Below are positions 40,897 through 49,909 of a stretch of DNA of 64,000 nt, one piece after another. The notes below the pieces were generated by a model. The model did no database searches, had not been told where the DNA came from, and worked only from the letters and a program-made list of their open reading frames with translations. This DNA comes from Phycisphaerae bacterium. Its GTDB lineage: Bacteria; Planctomycetota; Phycisphaerae; Phycisphaerales; SM1A02. Location: contig JAEUIU010000066.1 in NCBI GenBank assembly GCA_016795065.1, positions 1 through 64,000 of the forward strand, written 5' to 3'. A program made the position numbers and the translations under genes. Every line of letters starts with the position of its first letter. The stretch's first letter is position 1.

Positions 40897-41721
40897 ATGG
40901 TGAGCGCGAGATTCGTCGTCGTTCCACACGATATGCCCGACATGTCCCGACAGCTTGCATCGGGCCTCTCTGACGCGAACATCGCGGCGGGTGGTGATGC
41001 CGCGCCGGACGACTCAACCGTGGGGGACTTCCCACACCGCCGGCGCCGCGCGTTCTGTGCGGGGCTCGGCCTTCTGGCACTCGCAGGTTGCGCGCAGGAC
41101 CGACAACTCGGCCGAAACCTCCCATCTGGCGACTGGGGCGCAACCCCAACCGCACCCCCGATCAACCGTCAACCCGTTCCGCTGGCGCCCGCGAAGCCGT
41201 CGATCTTCCCGGGGGTCATGCCGCGCAGTGCGTGGGCCCGAGGCCAACCCGAGCCATCCCTGATGAACCCGATGCTGCCGGTGCGCTACGTCACCGTGCA
41301 CCATGACGGCCTTGACCGGCTTGAGACCGGAACCGCGGGTCAGGCCATGGCCGACCGCATCGAACTTTATCGAAGCGGTCACCGGGCGAAGGGGTGGGGT
41401 GACATCGGTTACCACTTCGTCATTGACCGTGGCGGGGCGGTGTGGGAGGGCCGGGAGCTGAAGTGGCAGGGAGCCCATGTCAAGGACCGCAACGAGGGCA
41501 ACGTCGGCATCCTCGTGATGGGCAACTTCGAGATCCAGCGTCCGACCCAGGCCCAACTGCTCTCCCTCCGCAACCACCTGCGGGCGGTCTGTGCCTATTT
41601 CACGGTGCCGTGGGAACGGGTCTTCAGCCACCGCGAGTGGCCCGGGGCCCAGACGCTCTGCCCGGGGCAGAACCTCCAGCGCGAGTTCGTCGCCCTGCGC
41701 GGCGCCGAGCGCAACGCCTGA
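40897..41721 (+). CDS. PGRP/N-acetylmuramoyl-L-alanine amidase lipoprotein (copy 1)
   Basis: A 274-residue protein of the Amidase_2/PGRP fold that cuts the bond between MurNAc and the stem peptide. Residues about 45-65 carry a twin-arginine and lipobox-like signal ('HRRRRAFCAGLGLLALAGC'). The catalytic domain has the zinc ligands: His in 'VTVHHDGLD' (135/136), His245 in 'FSHREWPGAQ' and Cys255 in 'TLCPGQNL', plus 'DIGYHFVIDRGGAVWEGREL' and 'QGAHVKDRNEGNVGILVMGN'. All are intact, so it should be active. The similar amidase 93 nt downstream is a tandem paralogue. Starts at 40897, 40933 and 40942 are possible. Confidence 0.88.
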   Translation: MVSARFVVVPHDMPDMSRQLASGLSDANIAAGGDAAPDDSTVGDFPHRRRRAFCAGLGLLALAGCAQDRQLGRNLPSGDWGATPTAPPINRQPVPLAPAKPSIFPGVMPRSAWARGQPEPSLMNPMLPVRYVTVHHDGLDRLETGTAGQAMADRIELYRSGHRAKGWGDIGYHFVIDRGGAVWEGRELKWQGAHVKDRNEGNVGILVMGNFEIQRPTQAQLLSLRNHLRAVCAYFTVPWERVFSHREWPGAQTLCPGQNLQREFVALRGAERNA

Positions 41722-41814
41722 GCGCGCCACGAGACGCGGGGTCGCGCTGCGCAATTTTCGTCACGCAAAAGTTGGCGACGAAGGTGTTGCTGCTGCCGAT
41801 AGATACGGCACGAA

Positions 41815-42603
41815 ATGAGCACACCGGAACGCGAGGAAATGCAATCGTCGGACGCGATCTCAGTCGCGCGCCGATCGTTCCTTGCCGCCTCGGCGTTCCT
41901 CCTCGCGGGGTGCGCCTCCAGCGGGAGCTTGACCGCTGATGCGACGGGAGGCGGCTCCCGTTCCGAACTGCCTGATGGCGCATGGCCTGGTGGTCGGTAT
42001 GACGACCCGCCAACGTCGCGAACTCCGACCGCGCCCAAGCGCAGCACTTCGCAACCCAAGCAGGTGGCGAAGGAGCCGATCCCGACCGACGGGGTCATTC
42101 CAAGATCACGATGGGCGAAGGCAGGCCCTGACGTTGGCGACATCAACCCGATGCTCCCGGTCAAGAGCCTGACCATCCACCACGAAGGGTGGGAACCATT
42201 CGTTGCGTCCGATGTCGAGGAAACTGCGGACCGCATTGAGCACGTTCGCATCGCTCACCGGAACGCCAAGGGTGGCGGATACGCCGATATCGGCTACCAC
42301 TACATCATCGATCGTGAGGGCCGCGTCTGGGAGGGGCGAAGTCTCCGCTACCAGGGCGCCCACGTGAAGTACCACAATGAAGGCAACATCGGGATCATGT
42401 GCCTCGGCAACTTCGAGGAACAGACACCGACCCAGCGACAGCTTGCCGGGCTGTCGCGTCAGGTGCGGGCCGTGATGGCCAAGCACAAGATCCCCATTCG
42501 GCGCGTCTATACGCATCGGGAATGGAAGGACGCCCAGACGCTCTGTCCGGGCCGCTCGCTTCAGGCTTGGGTCACCAAGTCGCGGGCCAGTTCCTTCGCC
42601 TAA
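41815..42603 (+). CDS. PGRP/N-acetylmuramoyl-L-alanine amidase lipoprotein (copy 2)
   Basis: A 262-residue paralogue of the preceding protein: 'ARRSFLAASAFLLAGCASS' is a Tat-type lipoprotein signal. The amidase domain has 'LTIHHEGWEPF', 'DIGYHYIIDREGRVWEGRSL', 'QGAHVKYHNEGNIGIMCLGN', 'YTHREWKDAQTLCPG'. Both zinc-site blocks are conserved. The two domains align over nearly their whole length, while the Pro-rich linkers after the signal differ. Tandem duplication is therefore likely and fairly old. The second ATG at 41839 is an alternative start. Probable role: trimming or recycling peptidoglycan in the periplasm. Confidence 0.88.
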   Translation: MSTPEREEMQSSDAISVARRSFLAASAFLLAGCASSGSLTADATGGGSRSELPDGAWPGGRYDDPPTSRTPTAPKRSTSQPKQVAKEPIPTDGVIPRSRWAKAGPDVGDINPMLPVKSLTIHHEGWEPFVASDVEETADRIEHVRIAHRNAKGGGYADIGYHYIIDREGRVWEGRSLRYQGAHVKYHNEGNIGIMCLGNFEEQTPTQRQLAGLSRQVRAVMAKHKIPIRRVYTHREWKDAQTLCPGRSLQAWVTKSRASSFA

Positions 42604-42678
42604 CGCGTCGACGGTTCCTGTCAGGAGTGAATGATTGTTGTAGAGAGGCTCGCGCGGATCCTGTCCGCTCGCGAAACG

Positions 42679-42906
42679 TTAGGGAGTCCGTTCGGACTTG
42701 CTGGATGGGCTCGGCGGCAGGTCGCCCCGCGCCCTTGCATCGTCATCATCAAGTTTCTTCAGAAACGTCGGGTCCTTCGACTCTTGCCGTTGAAGGACGC
42801 GCCATGCCACGAAACCAAGAGCGCCCATGCCTACCGCGGTGAATGCCCAGAGCCCGATGTCTGCGGCTGAAACGCCAAGGAGGAGTTGGGCGAGTGCGAA
42901 TCTCAT
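42679..42906 (-). CDS. Small single-pass membrane protein
   Basis: A 75-residue protein with one strong hydrophobic helix ('IGLWAFTAVGMGALGFVAW') followed by a charged tail ('RVLQRQESKDPTFLKKLDDD'). No family is recognised. The codon composition and the membrane-then-charged layout are like real small proteins. AAGG lies 7 nt upstream of the start. It stands alone between the amidase and xylulokinase genes. Confidence 0.5.
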   Translation of the reverse strand: MRFALAQLLLGVSAADIGLWAFTAVGMGALGFVAWRVLQRQESKDPTFLKKLDDDDARARGDLPPSPSSKSERTP

Positions 42907-43064
42907 GGAGAGCCTTGCAGGATCGGATCATGTGGAGGGGAGTTCGTTCTCGGAGGAGGAGAATCGACGACTCCCAAAGGTGATGCCGGAGGTCGGGTTG
43001 TGAGACCTCACGGCAAGCGTGATCCGCGAGTGTAAGGGCGGAGGCAGCACCTCCGGGAAAAGGG

Positions 43065-43094
43065 GGGCGGTCCGTCCGAAAGGACGGGCCGCCC
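43065..43094. terminator. Bidirectional hairpin terminator
   Basis: GGGCGG-T-CCGTCC / GAAA / GGACGG-G-CCGCCC: two six-bp arms on each side of one mismatch. It is followed on the plus strand by ATTTTC and, read on the minus strand, by CCCTTTTCCC. It lies 41 nt past the xylulokinase stop on the minus strand. Confidence 0.75.
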
Positions 43095-43134
43095 ATTTTC
43101 GTTTCGGAACGCGACGTGGGTTCGCCACAGGCTG

Positions 43135-44619
43135 TCAGGCCGGATGGCAGAGCGGCCGAAGCTGCGGATAGGCCTGACGGAATCGGTCCATCGCACGGTG
43201 AAGGGAATCACTCGCCACCGGGAGCTTCCGCTCGGCGGAGGAGTCGATGGATGGGCAGGCCTCATCGACGCTGCGCCACAGGCCGACACCCACGCCGGCA
43301 AGAAGGGCCACGCCCAGCGCGCCGCCCTCGTTGCCGCGCGAGACCAACACGGGACATCCAAAGACATCGGCGCAGAGCTGTTGCCAGAACGCGCTCCGCG
43401 CTCCGCCACCGGCGAGACGAACCTCACCGACCGGGATGCCGAGGCCCCGAATCAGGTCGAGGTTGTCGCCGAGCCCAAAGGTGATGCCCTCAAGCACCGC
43501 CCTAGACACGTCGGCGCGGCGGTGGCTCGCGTCGAGTCCAAGAAGCGCGCCACGAATCTCCGGATCCGGATGCGGACAGCGCTCGCCACTGAGATAGGGA
43601 AGGAAGGAGATGCCCCGGGCCCCCGGCTGCGACGTCGCTGCTTCGGCCACGATCGCCTCGTAGCCGTGGTCGCCCTGCGGAAACGCGAAGGTGTCGCGGT
43701 ACCAGCGCAGGCTTCCGCCGCAACCGAGCATGACGCCCATGACGTGCCACCGCCCGGGCACCGCGTGGCAGAAGGCGTGTACCTCGCCGCGGGCCGAGGG
43801 CCTCCATGCGTCGCAGGTTGCGAAAGCGACGCCCGACGTCCCGATCGTCACCGACACGGCACCCTCGCGGACGATGCCCGAACCGATCGCCGAGGCGGCT
43901 TGGTCGCCGGCACCGCCGACGATCGGAATGCCCGAGCGAAGTCCTAACGATTCGCCCGCTCGCGCCGAAAGCCGTGCGCTGACCACCGTCGATTCGGCGC
44001 ATTCAGGCATCGTTGCCCGGTCGATTCTCAAGGTATCGAGCATCGCTTCGGACCAGCATCGCCGTCCGCAATCAAAGAGAAGCGTTCCCGATGCGTCCGA
44101 GACCTCGGTGGCCCGTGTTTCCGAAAGTCGGAATCGAAGCCAGTCCTTCGGAAGAAGATGGGTCCGGGCCCGTCGCTCGAGTTCGGGCTCGTGCTCGCGG
44201 CACCAGAGGATCTTGGGCGCGGTGAAGCCGGGAAGCATCCGGTTGCCGGTCATCCGGACGATCGCCTCAAGCCCGATCTCGCGCTCGATGCGTTCGCATT
44301 GCGGCGCCGATCGCTGGTCGTTCCAGAGGATGCACGGCCGTAGGGGCTCGCCGTCGGCGTCCACCATCACCAAGCCATGCATTTGTCCGGACAATCCGAT
44401 GCCTGCGATGCGCTTTGGACCGTTGGGAACGGTCGCCAGCGCAGCCTTGACCGCCTCGCAAGTCGATTGCCACCAGGTCTCGGGGTCCTGTTCGGACCAT
44501 CCCGGGCGCGGCGCCGAGAGCGGATGCTCGCGCGTAGCACTCGCCACCACCGAACCCCGGTCGTCGACGACCACCGCCTTCGTTCCCGTCGTGCCGAGGT
44601 CGATACCGAGAAGGAGCAT
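43135..44619 (-). CDS. xylB: Xylulokinase
   Basis: A 494-residue FGGY-family sugar kinase that phosphorylates D-xylulose to xylulose 5-phosphate. Motifs are 'LLLGIDLGTTGTKAVVVDD', 'GWSEQDPETWW', 'GIGLSGQMHGLVMVD', 'LRPCILWNDQRS', 'GGAGDQAASAIGSG' (catalytic Asp), 'FLPYLSGERCPHPDPEIRGA' and 'EVRLAGGGARSAFWQQL'. 'SGQMHG' together with 'WNDQR' and 'ERCPHPDP' separates xylulokinase from glycerol kinase. Length is standard. No xylose isomerase gene is adjacent. It appears monocistronic, with a hairpin terminator downstream. Confidence 0.93.
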   Translation of the reverse strand: MLLLGIDLGTTGTKAVVVDDRGSVVASATREHPLSAPRPGWSEQDPETWWQSTCEAVKAALATVPNGPKRIAGIGLSGQMHGLVMVDADGEPLRPCILWNDQRSAPQCERIEREIGLEAIVRMTGNRMLPGFTAPKILWCREHEPELERRARTHLLPKDWLRFRLSETRATEVSDASGTLLFDCGRRCWSEAMLDTLRIDRATMPECAESTVVSARLSARAGESLGLRSGIPIVGGAGDQAASAIGSGIVREGAVSVTIGTSGVAFATCDAWRPSARGEVHAFCHAVPGRWHVMGVMLGCGGSLRWYRDTFAFPQGDHGYEAIVAEAATSQPGARGISFLPYLSGERCPHPDPEIRGALLGLDASHRRADVSRAVLEGITFGLGDNLDLIRGLGIPVGEVRLAGGGARSAFWQQLCADVFGCPVLVSRGNEGGALGVALLAGVGVGLWRSVDEACPSIDSSAERKLPVASDSLHRAMDRFRQAYPQLRPLCHPA

Positions 44620-44667
44620 CCGCGCAGCGTACTTCAGAACGCGCCGATTCCCGACGTGTTCGCGCGA

Positions 44668-45306
44668 CTATCGCTTCGATCCACCTTCGGGCTTGGTCGG
44701 CTCGGATGGCTTGGCGGGGGCAGCCTCCTTGGTTGCGGGGGTCGTCTCCTCCTTGTTTGTGCCTTCCACGAAGATCTTCGTGGCAGTGATGACGAACGCC
44801 CCTTCCTTACTTACGTCGCTGACCGTTCCGACGATCACCAGCTTTGCCAGCGGCTTCAGGCCGTGCGAACCCTGGGCGTCGACCTTGAGCACCTTGCCGT
44901 CGCCCCCGACCACTTGGATGGTGGCGGTGTTCGCCTTGAGGGATTCGGGGGTTTCACAGCAGAAGTCCCATGGCGTCGGGCACGCGTCGTCGGGCTTCTC
45001 GTTGCAGGCGACGATGCGAAGGTCGGCGAGCAGGAACATCGCCCGGCTCTTGATGAACGGCTCCTTGCGCCCACCGACGCGTCCTTGGACGGTGACGGTG
45101 TCGCCCTTCTTCACATCACCTTTCACCGCAGAGGCCTTGAGGTCCTTGAGCTGCTTGGCGTCCTTGGGCTTCTCAGAGACGAACAGGGAGTCCGGGAGGA
45201 CCTCGGCGGACTTCGCCTTGGGTGGTGCGGCGGACGTGTCGCCGGTTTGGATGGAACTCGGCGAGCCGAGGAGGAGGGCAAAGGCGAGAAGTGAGGCAGT
45301 CAGCAT
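44668..45306 (-). CDS. Exported OB-like protein with CPTPWDFCCE motif
   Basis: A 212-residue exported protein. Signal peptide 'LTASLLAFALLLGSPSS'. The core is beta-rich ('VKKGDTVTVQGRVGGRKEPF', 'MFLLADLRIVACNE') with the striking Cys motif 'CPTPWDFCCETPESLKANTA', then 'VVIVGTVSD...' type strands; a Lys/Pro-rich tail follows. The nucleic-acid-binding-type OB pattern plus this motif recurs in planctomycete hypothetical proteins; the function is unknown. The four clustered Cys suggest metal or disulfide. It is the last gene of the ABC export operon, 17 nt after the second permease. ATG 45306 was chosen for the signal peptide. Confidence 0.7.
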   Translation of the reverse strand: MLTASLLAFALLLGSPSSIQTGDTSAAPPKAKSAEVLPDSLFVSEKPKDAKQLKDLKASAVKGDVKKGDTVTVQGRVGGRKEPFIKSRAMFLLADLRIVACNEKPDDACPTPWDFCCETPESLKANTATIQVVGGDGKVLKVDAQGSHGLKPLAKLVIVGTVSDVSKEGAFVITATKIFVEGTNKEETTPATKEAAPAKPSEPTKPEGGSKR

Positions 45307-45323
45307 GAGAGGGCTCCGAACTG

Positions 45324-46481
45324 TTAGGTGGCCGCCTTGAGGGCGACCGGAATGGGTAAGCGAAGGCATCGGCCGGCGGGAACGATCGCGCCGACGACAC
45401 CGAGAAGCAGTCCCGAGACAAGACCCGCCGCAATGGCGATGAGGTCGACGCGAACGGCGAAGGCGCCCATCGTCGAACGCACGCTCAGGCCGTCCACAAG
45501 CGTGAACGCGATGGCCGCGGCGATGAGCCCGCCGGCGAATGAGGCGAGCGTCGCCTCGAGGAAGAGAGAACGCACGATGGCGCGTCGGCGAAAGCCCAGG
45601 GCCTGGAGCGTGCCGAACTCGCGAACGCGCGACGCGAAGGCCGCATCCATCACGATGACGCCACCAAGCAGCCCTCCGATCGTGACCAACAGGGCGGTTG
45701 CCATGACGAGCCAGCGCACCGGGGCCAGAAAGCTGCCGAGCGTGGCGAAGTAGTCGCTCTCGCGCACCACGGCGAGTTCGAGATCCAGCCGCACAGCGGC
45801 GAGGGCCTCAAGGTCGGCGATGTCACCCTCCGGGACGAGGCCGACGATGACGCAGGAATCCGTGGTTCGCTGGGTGGCAATCTTGAGCGACTGGAGGTTC
45901 ATCCAGATCTCACCCTCGAAGACCGTTCCCGGCGCCGCGAACAGGCCGACGATCGACAGGGAACGTCCCTCCAGATGGAGTGCTCCCCCGATCTCGTGGG
46001 CGAGCCCGGCCCGACCCAGCATGGCGGCTGCTTCACGCCCGAGAGCGATCTCGTCCGTCCCCGGATCCGGAGCCCGACCGCTCACGACGCGGACTTGGGG
46101 ATGCACCAGGAATGCCGGAGCGGTGATCCCGCGAAAGAGGGCGACCGTGCCGGCTTCCGGGGGACCGACCGGAAGGGCGACATGCACTTGCGGCGACACC
46201 AGCGGGATGCCCATCGCCGAGGCGATCCCGTCGGCATCGGCGGCGACGATCTCGCCGACCTGCGGGGAGATCTCACTCCGTTCCAGGCTCTCCTCGCTTC
46301 CCGCGCCGACCAGCATGATGTTGTCGTGTCGGCCGCTCGTCCCTAACGCTTCGTTCATGCCGACCACAAAGCCGACGCTGGTGATCGCCAGGAGCGCGAC
46401 CAGGGCGCTGCCGCTGACGCTGAGCACCAGACGCAGCGGAGAGCGTCCCAGGTTGCGGATGGAGTAGTCGATGGGGAGCAT
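45324..46481 (-). CDS. ABC transporter permease, MacB/FtsX type (second)
   Basis: A 385-residue permease. The first helix follows 'MLPIDYSIRNLGRSPLRL' ('LVLSVSGSALVALLAITSVG'). A periplasmic MacB-like domain of about 220 residues and three C-terminal helices ('WLVMATALLVTIGGLLGGVI', 'ATLASFAGGLIAAAIAF', 'LIAIAAGLVSGLLLGVVGAI') complete the four-helix FtsX layout. 'FASRVREFGTLQALGFRRRA' is the family's coupling helix. It begins 22 nt after the other permease, so the two probably form a heterodimer with the ATPase. The upstream part of the open frame overlaps the first permease and is rejected. Confidence 0.88.
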   Translation of the reverse strand: MLPIDYSIRNLGRSPLRLVLSVSGSALVALLAITSVGFVVGMNEALGTSGRHDNIMLVGAGSEESLERSEISPQVGEIVAADADGIASAMGIPLVSPQVHVALPVGPPEAGTVALFRGITAPAFLVHPQVRVVSGRAPDPGTDEIALGREAAAMLGRAGLAHEIGGALHLEGRSLSIVGLFAAPGTVFEGEIWMNLQSLKIATQRTTDSCVIVGLVPEGDIADLEALAAVRLDLELAVVRESDYFATLGSFLAPVRWLVMATALLVTIGGLLGGVIVMDAAFASRVREFGTLQALGFRRRAIVRSLFLEATLASFAGGLIAAAIAFTLVDGLSVRSTMGAFAVRVDLIAIAAGLVSGLLLGVVGAIVPAGRCLRLPIPVALKAAT

Positions 46482-46503
46482 GGGGGTGTACGAGAGGAAG
46501 CCG

Positions 46504-47673
46504 TCAGGTGGCGCGGAAGCCGGAGACGATGTCGCTGCGCCCGGCCCGGATGGCCGGCACGGCGCTGGCGAGGGCACCGATCACCATCGCCGCCACACAA
46601 CCGGCGGTGAAGACGCCCCAGGTCGAGGCGAACTCGACGTTGACGCCATCGGTTGAGAGCGTGAAGTGGCCAAGCCCAAGCGCGACGGACGCGGCGACCG
46701 CGCCGCCGACGCCGCCCAGGACACCGAGGAGCGTGCCCTCGGCCATGACCAGGCCGGTCACCAGGCTGGGGGCAAAGCCCAGAGTCTGGAGGATGGCGAT
46801 GTCGCGCACGCGATCCTGCATGCCGAGGGCGATGGCATTGGCGACCAGGGCGAACACCGCGATCAGTGCACCGATCCCCAGCCAGCCGGCAAAGCGGCTG
46901 ACCTCAACGATGTCGCGGGCGGCGCGGGCCACGAAGGCCCGCTCGGGCTTGGTGCTGGTCGGAGCGACGTCGCGGCGGAACTCTTCGTCGATCCGGCTGG
47001 CGATCTCCTCCAGGCGCTTCGGGTCGGTCACCGAGACGTTGAACTGGGTGACGATCCCGCCGGCGCCGCTTGAGGTCGCCGCCCGGGCGCTCTCCTGAAG
47101 GAAAGGCAAGTGCACATAGGCGACGTTGCGGTCCTGTGGCTCGTCGCTCTCGACGATGGCAGCGACGTGCACGTCGAGCCCCGCGCCGGTCAGTCGGTCG
47201 CCGACCGTCACGCCGCGCCGCACCGCTAAGGCGCTGCCGACCATGGCGCTGTCGGAGCGGCGCTTCCACTCCTCAAGTGAGCCGGCCGAGAGCCGAAGCG
47301 ATGGCATCACCTCGGACTCGAACTCCTCCTCGGGCACGCCGCGGAAGGTGATGACGTCCAGGGATGCCCGACAATTGTTGACGATGATGCGGATCGGCAC
47401 CGCCCCCGCGACGCCGTCGATACGCTCGATGCGGTCGATGTAGTGCTGCGGCAATTGGCTCGTGAAGGGGCAGAAGCGATTGGCGCGATAGACGATGAGT
47501 CGCGTGTCCGTGGCTCGAGTCTCGGTCGCATCGCGCACGCCGCTCTCCATGGCCCGAACGGAGACGAAGAGGAAGGTCGCGACGGCGACGCCCAGAAGCG
47601 TCAGGAACATCCGCACCGGGCGGCGAATGAGCTGGCGAATCACAAGCGGAGCAAGGCGAAGGACGATGGTCAT
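46504..47673 (-). CDS. ABC transporter permease, MacB/FtsX type (first)
   Basis: A 389-residue permease with the same layout: N-terminal helix ('MFLTLLGVAVATFLFVSV'), a large periplasmic domain with 'VPIRIIVNNCRASLDVITFR', and three C-terminal helices with the coupling segment 'DRVRDIAILQTLGFAPSLV'. It ends 'VPAIRAGRSDIVSGFRAT', typical of MacB-like permeases. Its start overlaps the ATPase stop by 4 nt (ATGA). It probably exports lipoproteins, peptides or antibiotics through the HlyD/TolC partners. Confidence 0.88.
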   Translation of the reverse strand: MTIVLRLAPLVIRQLIRRPVRMFLTLLGVAVATFLFVSVRAMESGVRDATETRATDTRLIVYRANRFCPFTSQLPQHYIDRIERIDGVAGAVPIRIIVNNCRASLDVITFRGVPEEEFESEVMPSLRLSAGSLEEWKRRSDSAMVGSALAVRRGVTVGDRLTGAGLDVHVAAIVESDEPQDRNVAYVHLPFLQESARAATSSGAGGIVTQFNVSVTDPKRLEEIASRIDEEFRRDVAPTSTKPERAFVARAARDIVEVSRFAGWLGIGALIAVFALVANAIALGMQDRVRDIAILQTLGFAPSLVTGLVMAEGTLLGVLGGVGGAVAASVALGLGHFTLSTDGVNVEFASTWGVFTAGCVAAMVIGALASAVPAIRAGRSDIVSGFRAT

Positions 47674-48362
47674 GGCACCACCTCCGTGACGAGCTTGCCC
47701 TTCTCAAGGAGTAGCGTGCGATGGGATCGCGCCGCGATCTTCACATCATGCGTCACCATCACGATCGTCTGTCCGAGCTCGGTGTTGAGACGATCGAGGA
47801 GGTTCATGACCTGCTCGGCGCTCTCGCGGTCGAGGTCTCCGGTCGGCTCGTCGGCCAGCAGGAGTCTCGGTTCGGTGACGATGGCCCGGGCGATCGCGAC
47901 GCGCTGTTCCTGGCCGCCGGAGAGCTGGCGTGGCGTGTGATCGTGGCGGTCGGCGAGGCCGACGAGGTCCAGTGCGGAGGCGACGCGTTCGTGCCGTTGC
48001 CGCCGGTTCAATGGTCGAAGGAGGAGCGGAAGCTCGACGTTCTCATAGGCGGTCAGGACCGGCACGAGGTTGTAGAGCTGGAAGATGTAGCCGATGGTTC
48101 GAGCTCGCCAGGCCGCGAGGGCCGAGCGGGACAGGGTGTGGACCGCTTCGCCGTCGACGTGCAGCGACCCCGAGGTCGGCCGGTCAATGCCGCCGAGCAG
48201 GTTGAGGAGTGTCGTCTTCCCGGAACCCGAGGGCCCCATGAGGGCGAGAAACTCGCCGCGATCGATGTCGAGGTCGAGGTCCTTGAGCGGCGTGATTTCG
48301 ACTTCCCCGCGGCGATAGGTGCGGGTGAGCGATCGGCAGCGGATGAGAACGTCGTCGCTCAT
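47670..48362 (-). CDS. ABC transporter ATP-binding protein (MacB/LolD type)
   Basis: A 230-residue ATPase. Walker A 'MGPSGSGKTTLLNLLGG', signature 'RQLSGGQEQRVAIARAI', Walker B 'LLLADEPTGDLD', H-loop 'MVTHDVKIA'. The 'DEPTGDLD' form and size match the MacB/LolD/FtsE group, which drives mechanotransmission permeases. Overlaps by 4 nt with both neighbours indicate tight translational coupling in a seven-gene operon. Confidence 0.94.
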   Translation of the reverse strand: MSDDVLIRCRSLTRTYRRGEVEITPLKDLDLDIDRGEFLALMGPSGSGKTTLLNLLGGIDRPTSGSLHVDGEAVHTLSRSALAAWRARTIGYIFQLYNLVPVLTAYENVELPLLLRPLNRRQRHERVASALDLVGLADRHDHTPRQLSGGQEQRVAIARAIVTEPRLLLADEPTGDLDRESAEQVMNLLDRLNTELGQTIVMVTHDVKIAARSHRTLLLEKGKLVTEVVP

Positions 48363-49909
48363 GAGCCCTCTCCCTGTGAGGTGCGTTCGATGGTCACGCG
48401 GACGCGCGACGCGTCCGTGACCGTTCGCGGATCGAGGAGAACGTCACCGGGTCTCAATCCGTCGAGCACTTCGATCCAGGCGCCGCGTTCCTCGCTGCCG
48501 ATCCTGACCGTCCGGCGTTCGGCGCGTCCGATGCCGTCACGCAACGAGGTCGCCACCACCGCATGGTCCGCGTCAAGAAGCGCCTTTGGGGCGAAGACGC
48601 GTTGACGCGCACTTCCACCCTCAGGCGTCGAGCTCGCCGCGGCGCCGCCCGCATGAATGCGGACGCGGCAGAGCATCTCGGGCCTGAGCTCGAGCGGCGG
48701 ATCGATCACCCGGACCTTCACCTGGACGGTGTTCTTGGCGATGTCGGCCTGGGCGGTGATGCGCAACACCTCGCCCGTGAGCGTGGTGTTAGGAAGGGCC
48801 TCGACCTTGATTTCGACCGCCTGGCCGACCCCGACGAGAGCGATGTCGGCATTGGGTACGTCGGCCCGCACCTGGAGCCGGGTCGGGTCGTACAGCGAGA
48901 GCACGCGCCCGCCCTCGGCGCTGGAAGGGGAAGGCGAGACCATCATGCCCGGCGAGACGAGTCGCTCCAGCACGACCCCGTCGATCGGGGCCACGATTCG
49001 GGTCCGACCGACGCGCAGTTCCGCCTCACGCATGCCCGCCTCGGCGAAGGCACGCTCCGCGGCAGCGATCGCGACGGCGGAGCGCTCGCCGATGAGGAGC
49101 TCGCGGCCCCGGCGCGCGGCCTGGAGCGCAGCGTCGGCCTCCCCGCGGCTGGCTTCCAGCGCCGCTCGGCGGGCAGGAAGGGCGGAGACGACCGCCTGTT
49201 GGGTGCGGAGCCTGAACCGCAATCGAGCGATCTCGAGTTCCGAAACCGCGCCGCTTGCGACAAGGTTCACCTTGCGATGGAGTTCGTCAGCCAACTCGTC
49301 GTACATCGCGTTCGCCGCAGCGACCTCGGATTCGAAGCCTGCGATCTCGGCGTTCGCCGCGGCGAGCTTCGCCTCGGCCATGCGCAGCGATTGCTCCGGC
49401 GCGATCAGCGCCTCGAGCGTTTCCTTCGCCGCCACGAGCATTGCATCAGCACGCTGCAGTTCGCCTCGGGCCCGAGCAAGGGCAATCTCGGCGTCGGCCG
49501 CGACGAGCGTCGCCACGGCGTCGCCCTTCTTGACCCGATCGCCTTCCAGAACGAGGATCTCTTCGATCACTCCCTCGGCCAACGACGTCGCGAAGACCGC
49601 GTAGGGAAGCGGTTCGACCCAACCGGCCGCCTGCACGGAAGCGCCGCCGGTTGACCGCTGCGGGGCGTTCGGTGTGCCTTCGCTCTCCGGCTCCTTGGTG
49701 TTCATTGCGGCGAGCACGACGGGTGTGCCCTTGACATCGACAGCCGGGGCCCAGCTCTCCCACGCGGCAGCCATCAGGAAAGCGACCGTCACGAGAACGA
49801 TGGCCAGCGGAAGGGCGATGCGGGTCTTCCAGCGAAACGGTGGCAACGGAACCGTCGAAACCGACGGACGCGGTGCATCGCCTAACAGTCTGTTCATGCT
49901 GTTTGTCAT
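48359..49909 (-). CDS. HlyD/MacA-family periplasmic adaptor
   Basis: A 516-residue membrane-fusion protein. One N-terminal membrane helix ('IALPLAIVLVTVAFLMAAA') leads to a biotinyl-lipoyl half ('ASLAEGVIEEILVLEGDRVKK', shown here only in part), a very long alpha-hairpin at about residues 130-280 full of Ala/Glu heptads, and the second lipoyl half 'RTRIVAPIDGVVLERLVSPG'. The beta-barrel domain has 'LYDPTRLQVRADVPNADIAL'. The long hairpin suits docking to a TolC tunnel. It connects the ABC permeases to the TolC-like channel encoded just upstream; both junctions overlap by 4 nt. Confidence 0.9.
   Translation of the reverse strand: MTNSMNRLLGDAPRPSVSTVPLPPFRWKTRIALPLAIVLVTVAFLMAAAWESWAPAVDVKGTPVVLAAMNTKEPESEGTPNAPQRSTGGASVQAAGWVEPLPYAVFATSLAEGVIEEILVLEGDRVKKGDAVATLVAADAEIALARARGELQRADAMLVAAKETLEALIAPEQSLRMAEAKLAAANAEIAGFESEVAAANAMYDELADELHRKVNLVASGAVSELEIARLRFRLRTQQAVVSALPARRAALEASRGEADAALQAARRGRELLIGERSAVAIAAAERAFAEAGMREAELRVGRTRIVAPIDGVVLERLVSPGMMVSPSPSSAEGGRVLSLYDPTRLQVRADVPNADIALVGVGQAVEIKVEALPNTTLTGEVLRITAQADIAKNTVQVKVRVIDPPLELRPEMLCRVRIHAGGAAASSTPEGGSARQRVFAPKALLDADHAVVATSLRDGIGRAERRTVRIGSEERGAWIEVLDGLRPGDVLLDPRTVTDASRVRVTIERTSQGEGS

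Noticed and set aside
44892..44972. Cys-cluster region of the 44668 gene as a ferredoxin-type iron-sulfur site
   Set aside because: Cys spacing (CPTPWDFCC) does not match known ferredoxin or Rieske patterns.
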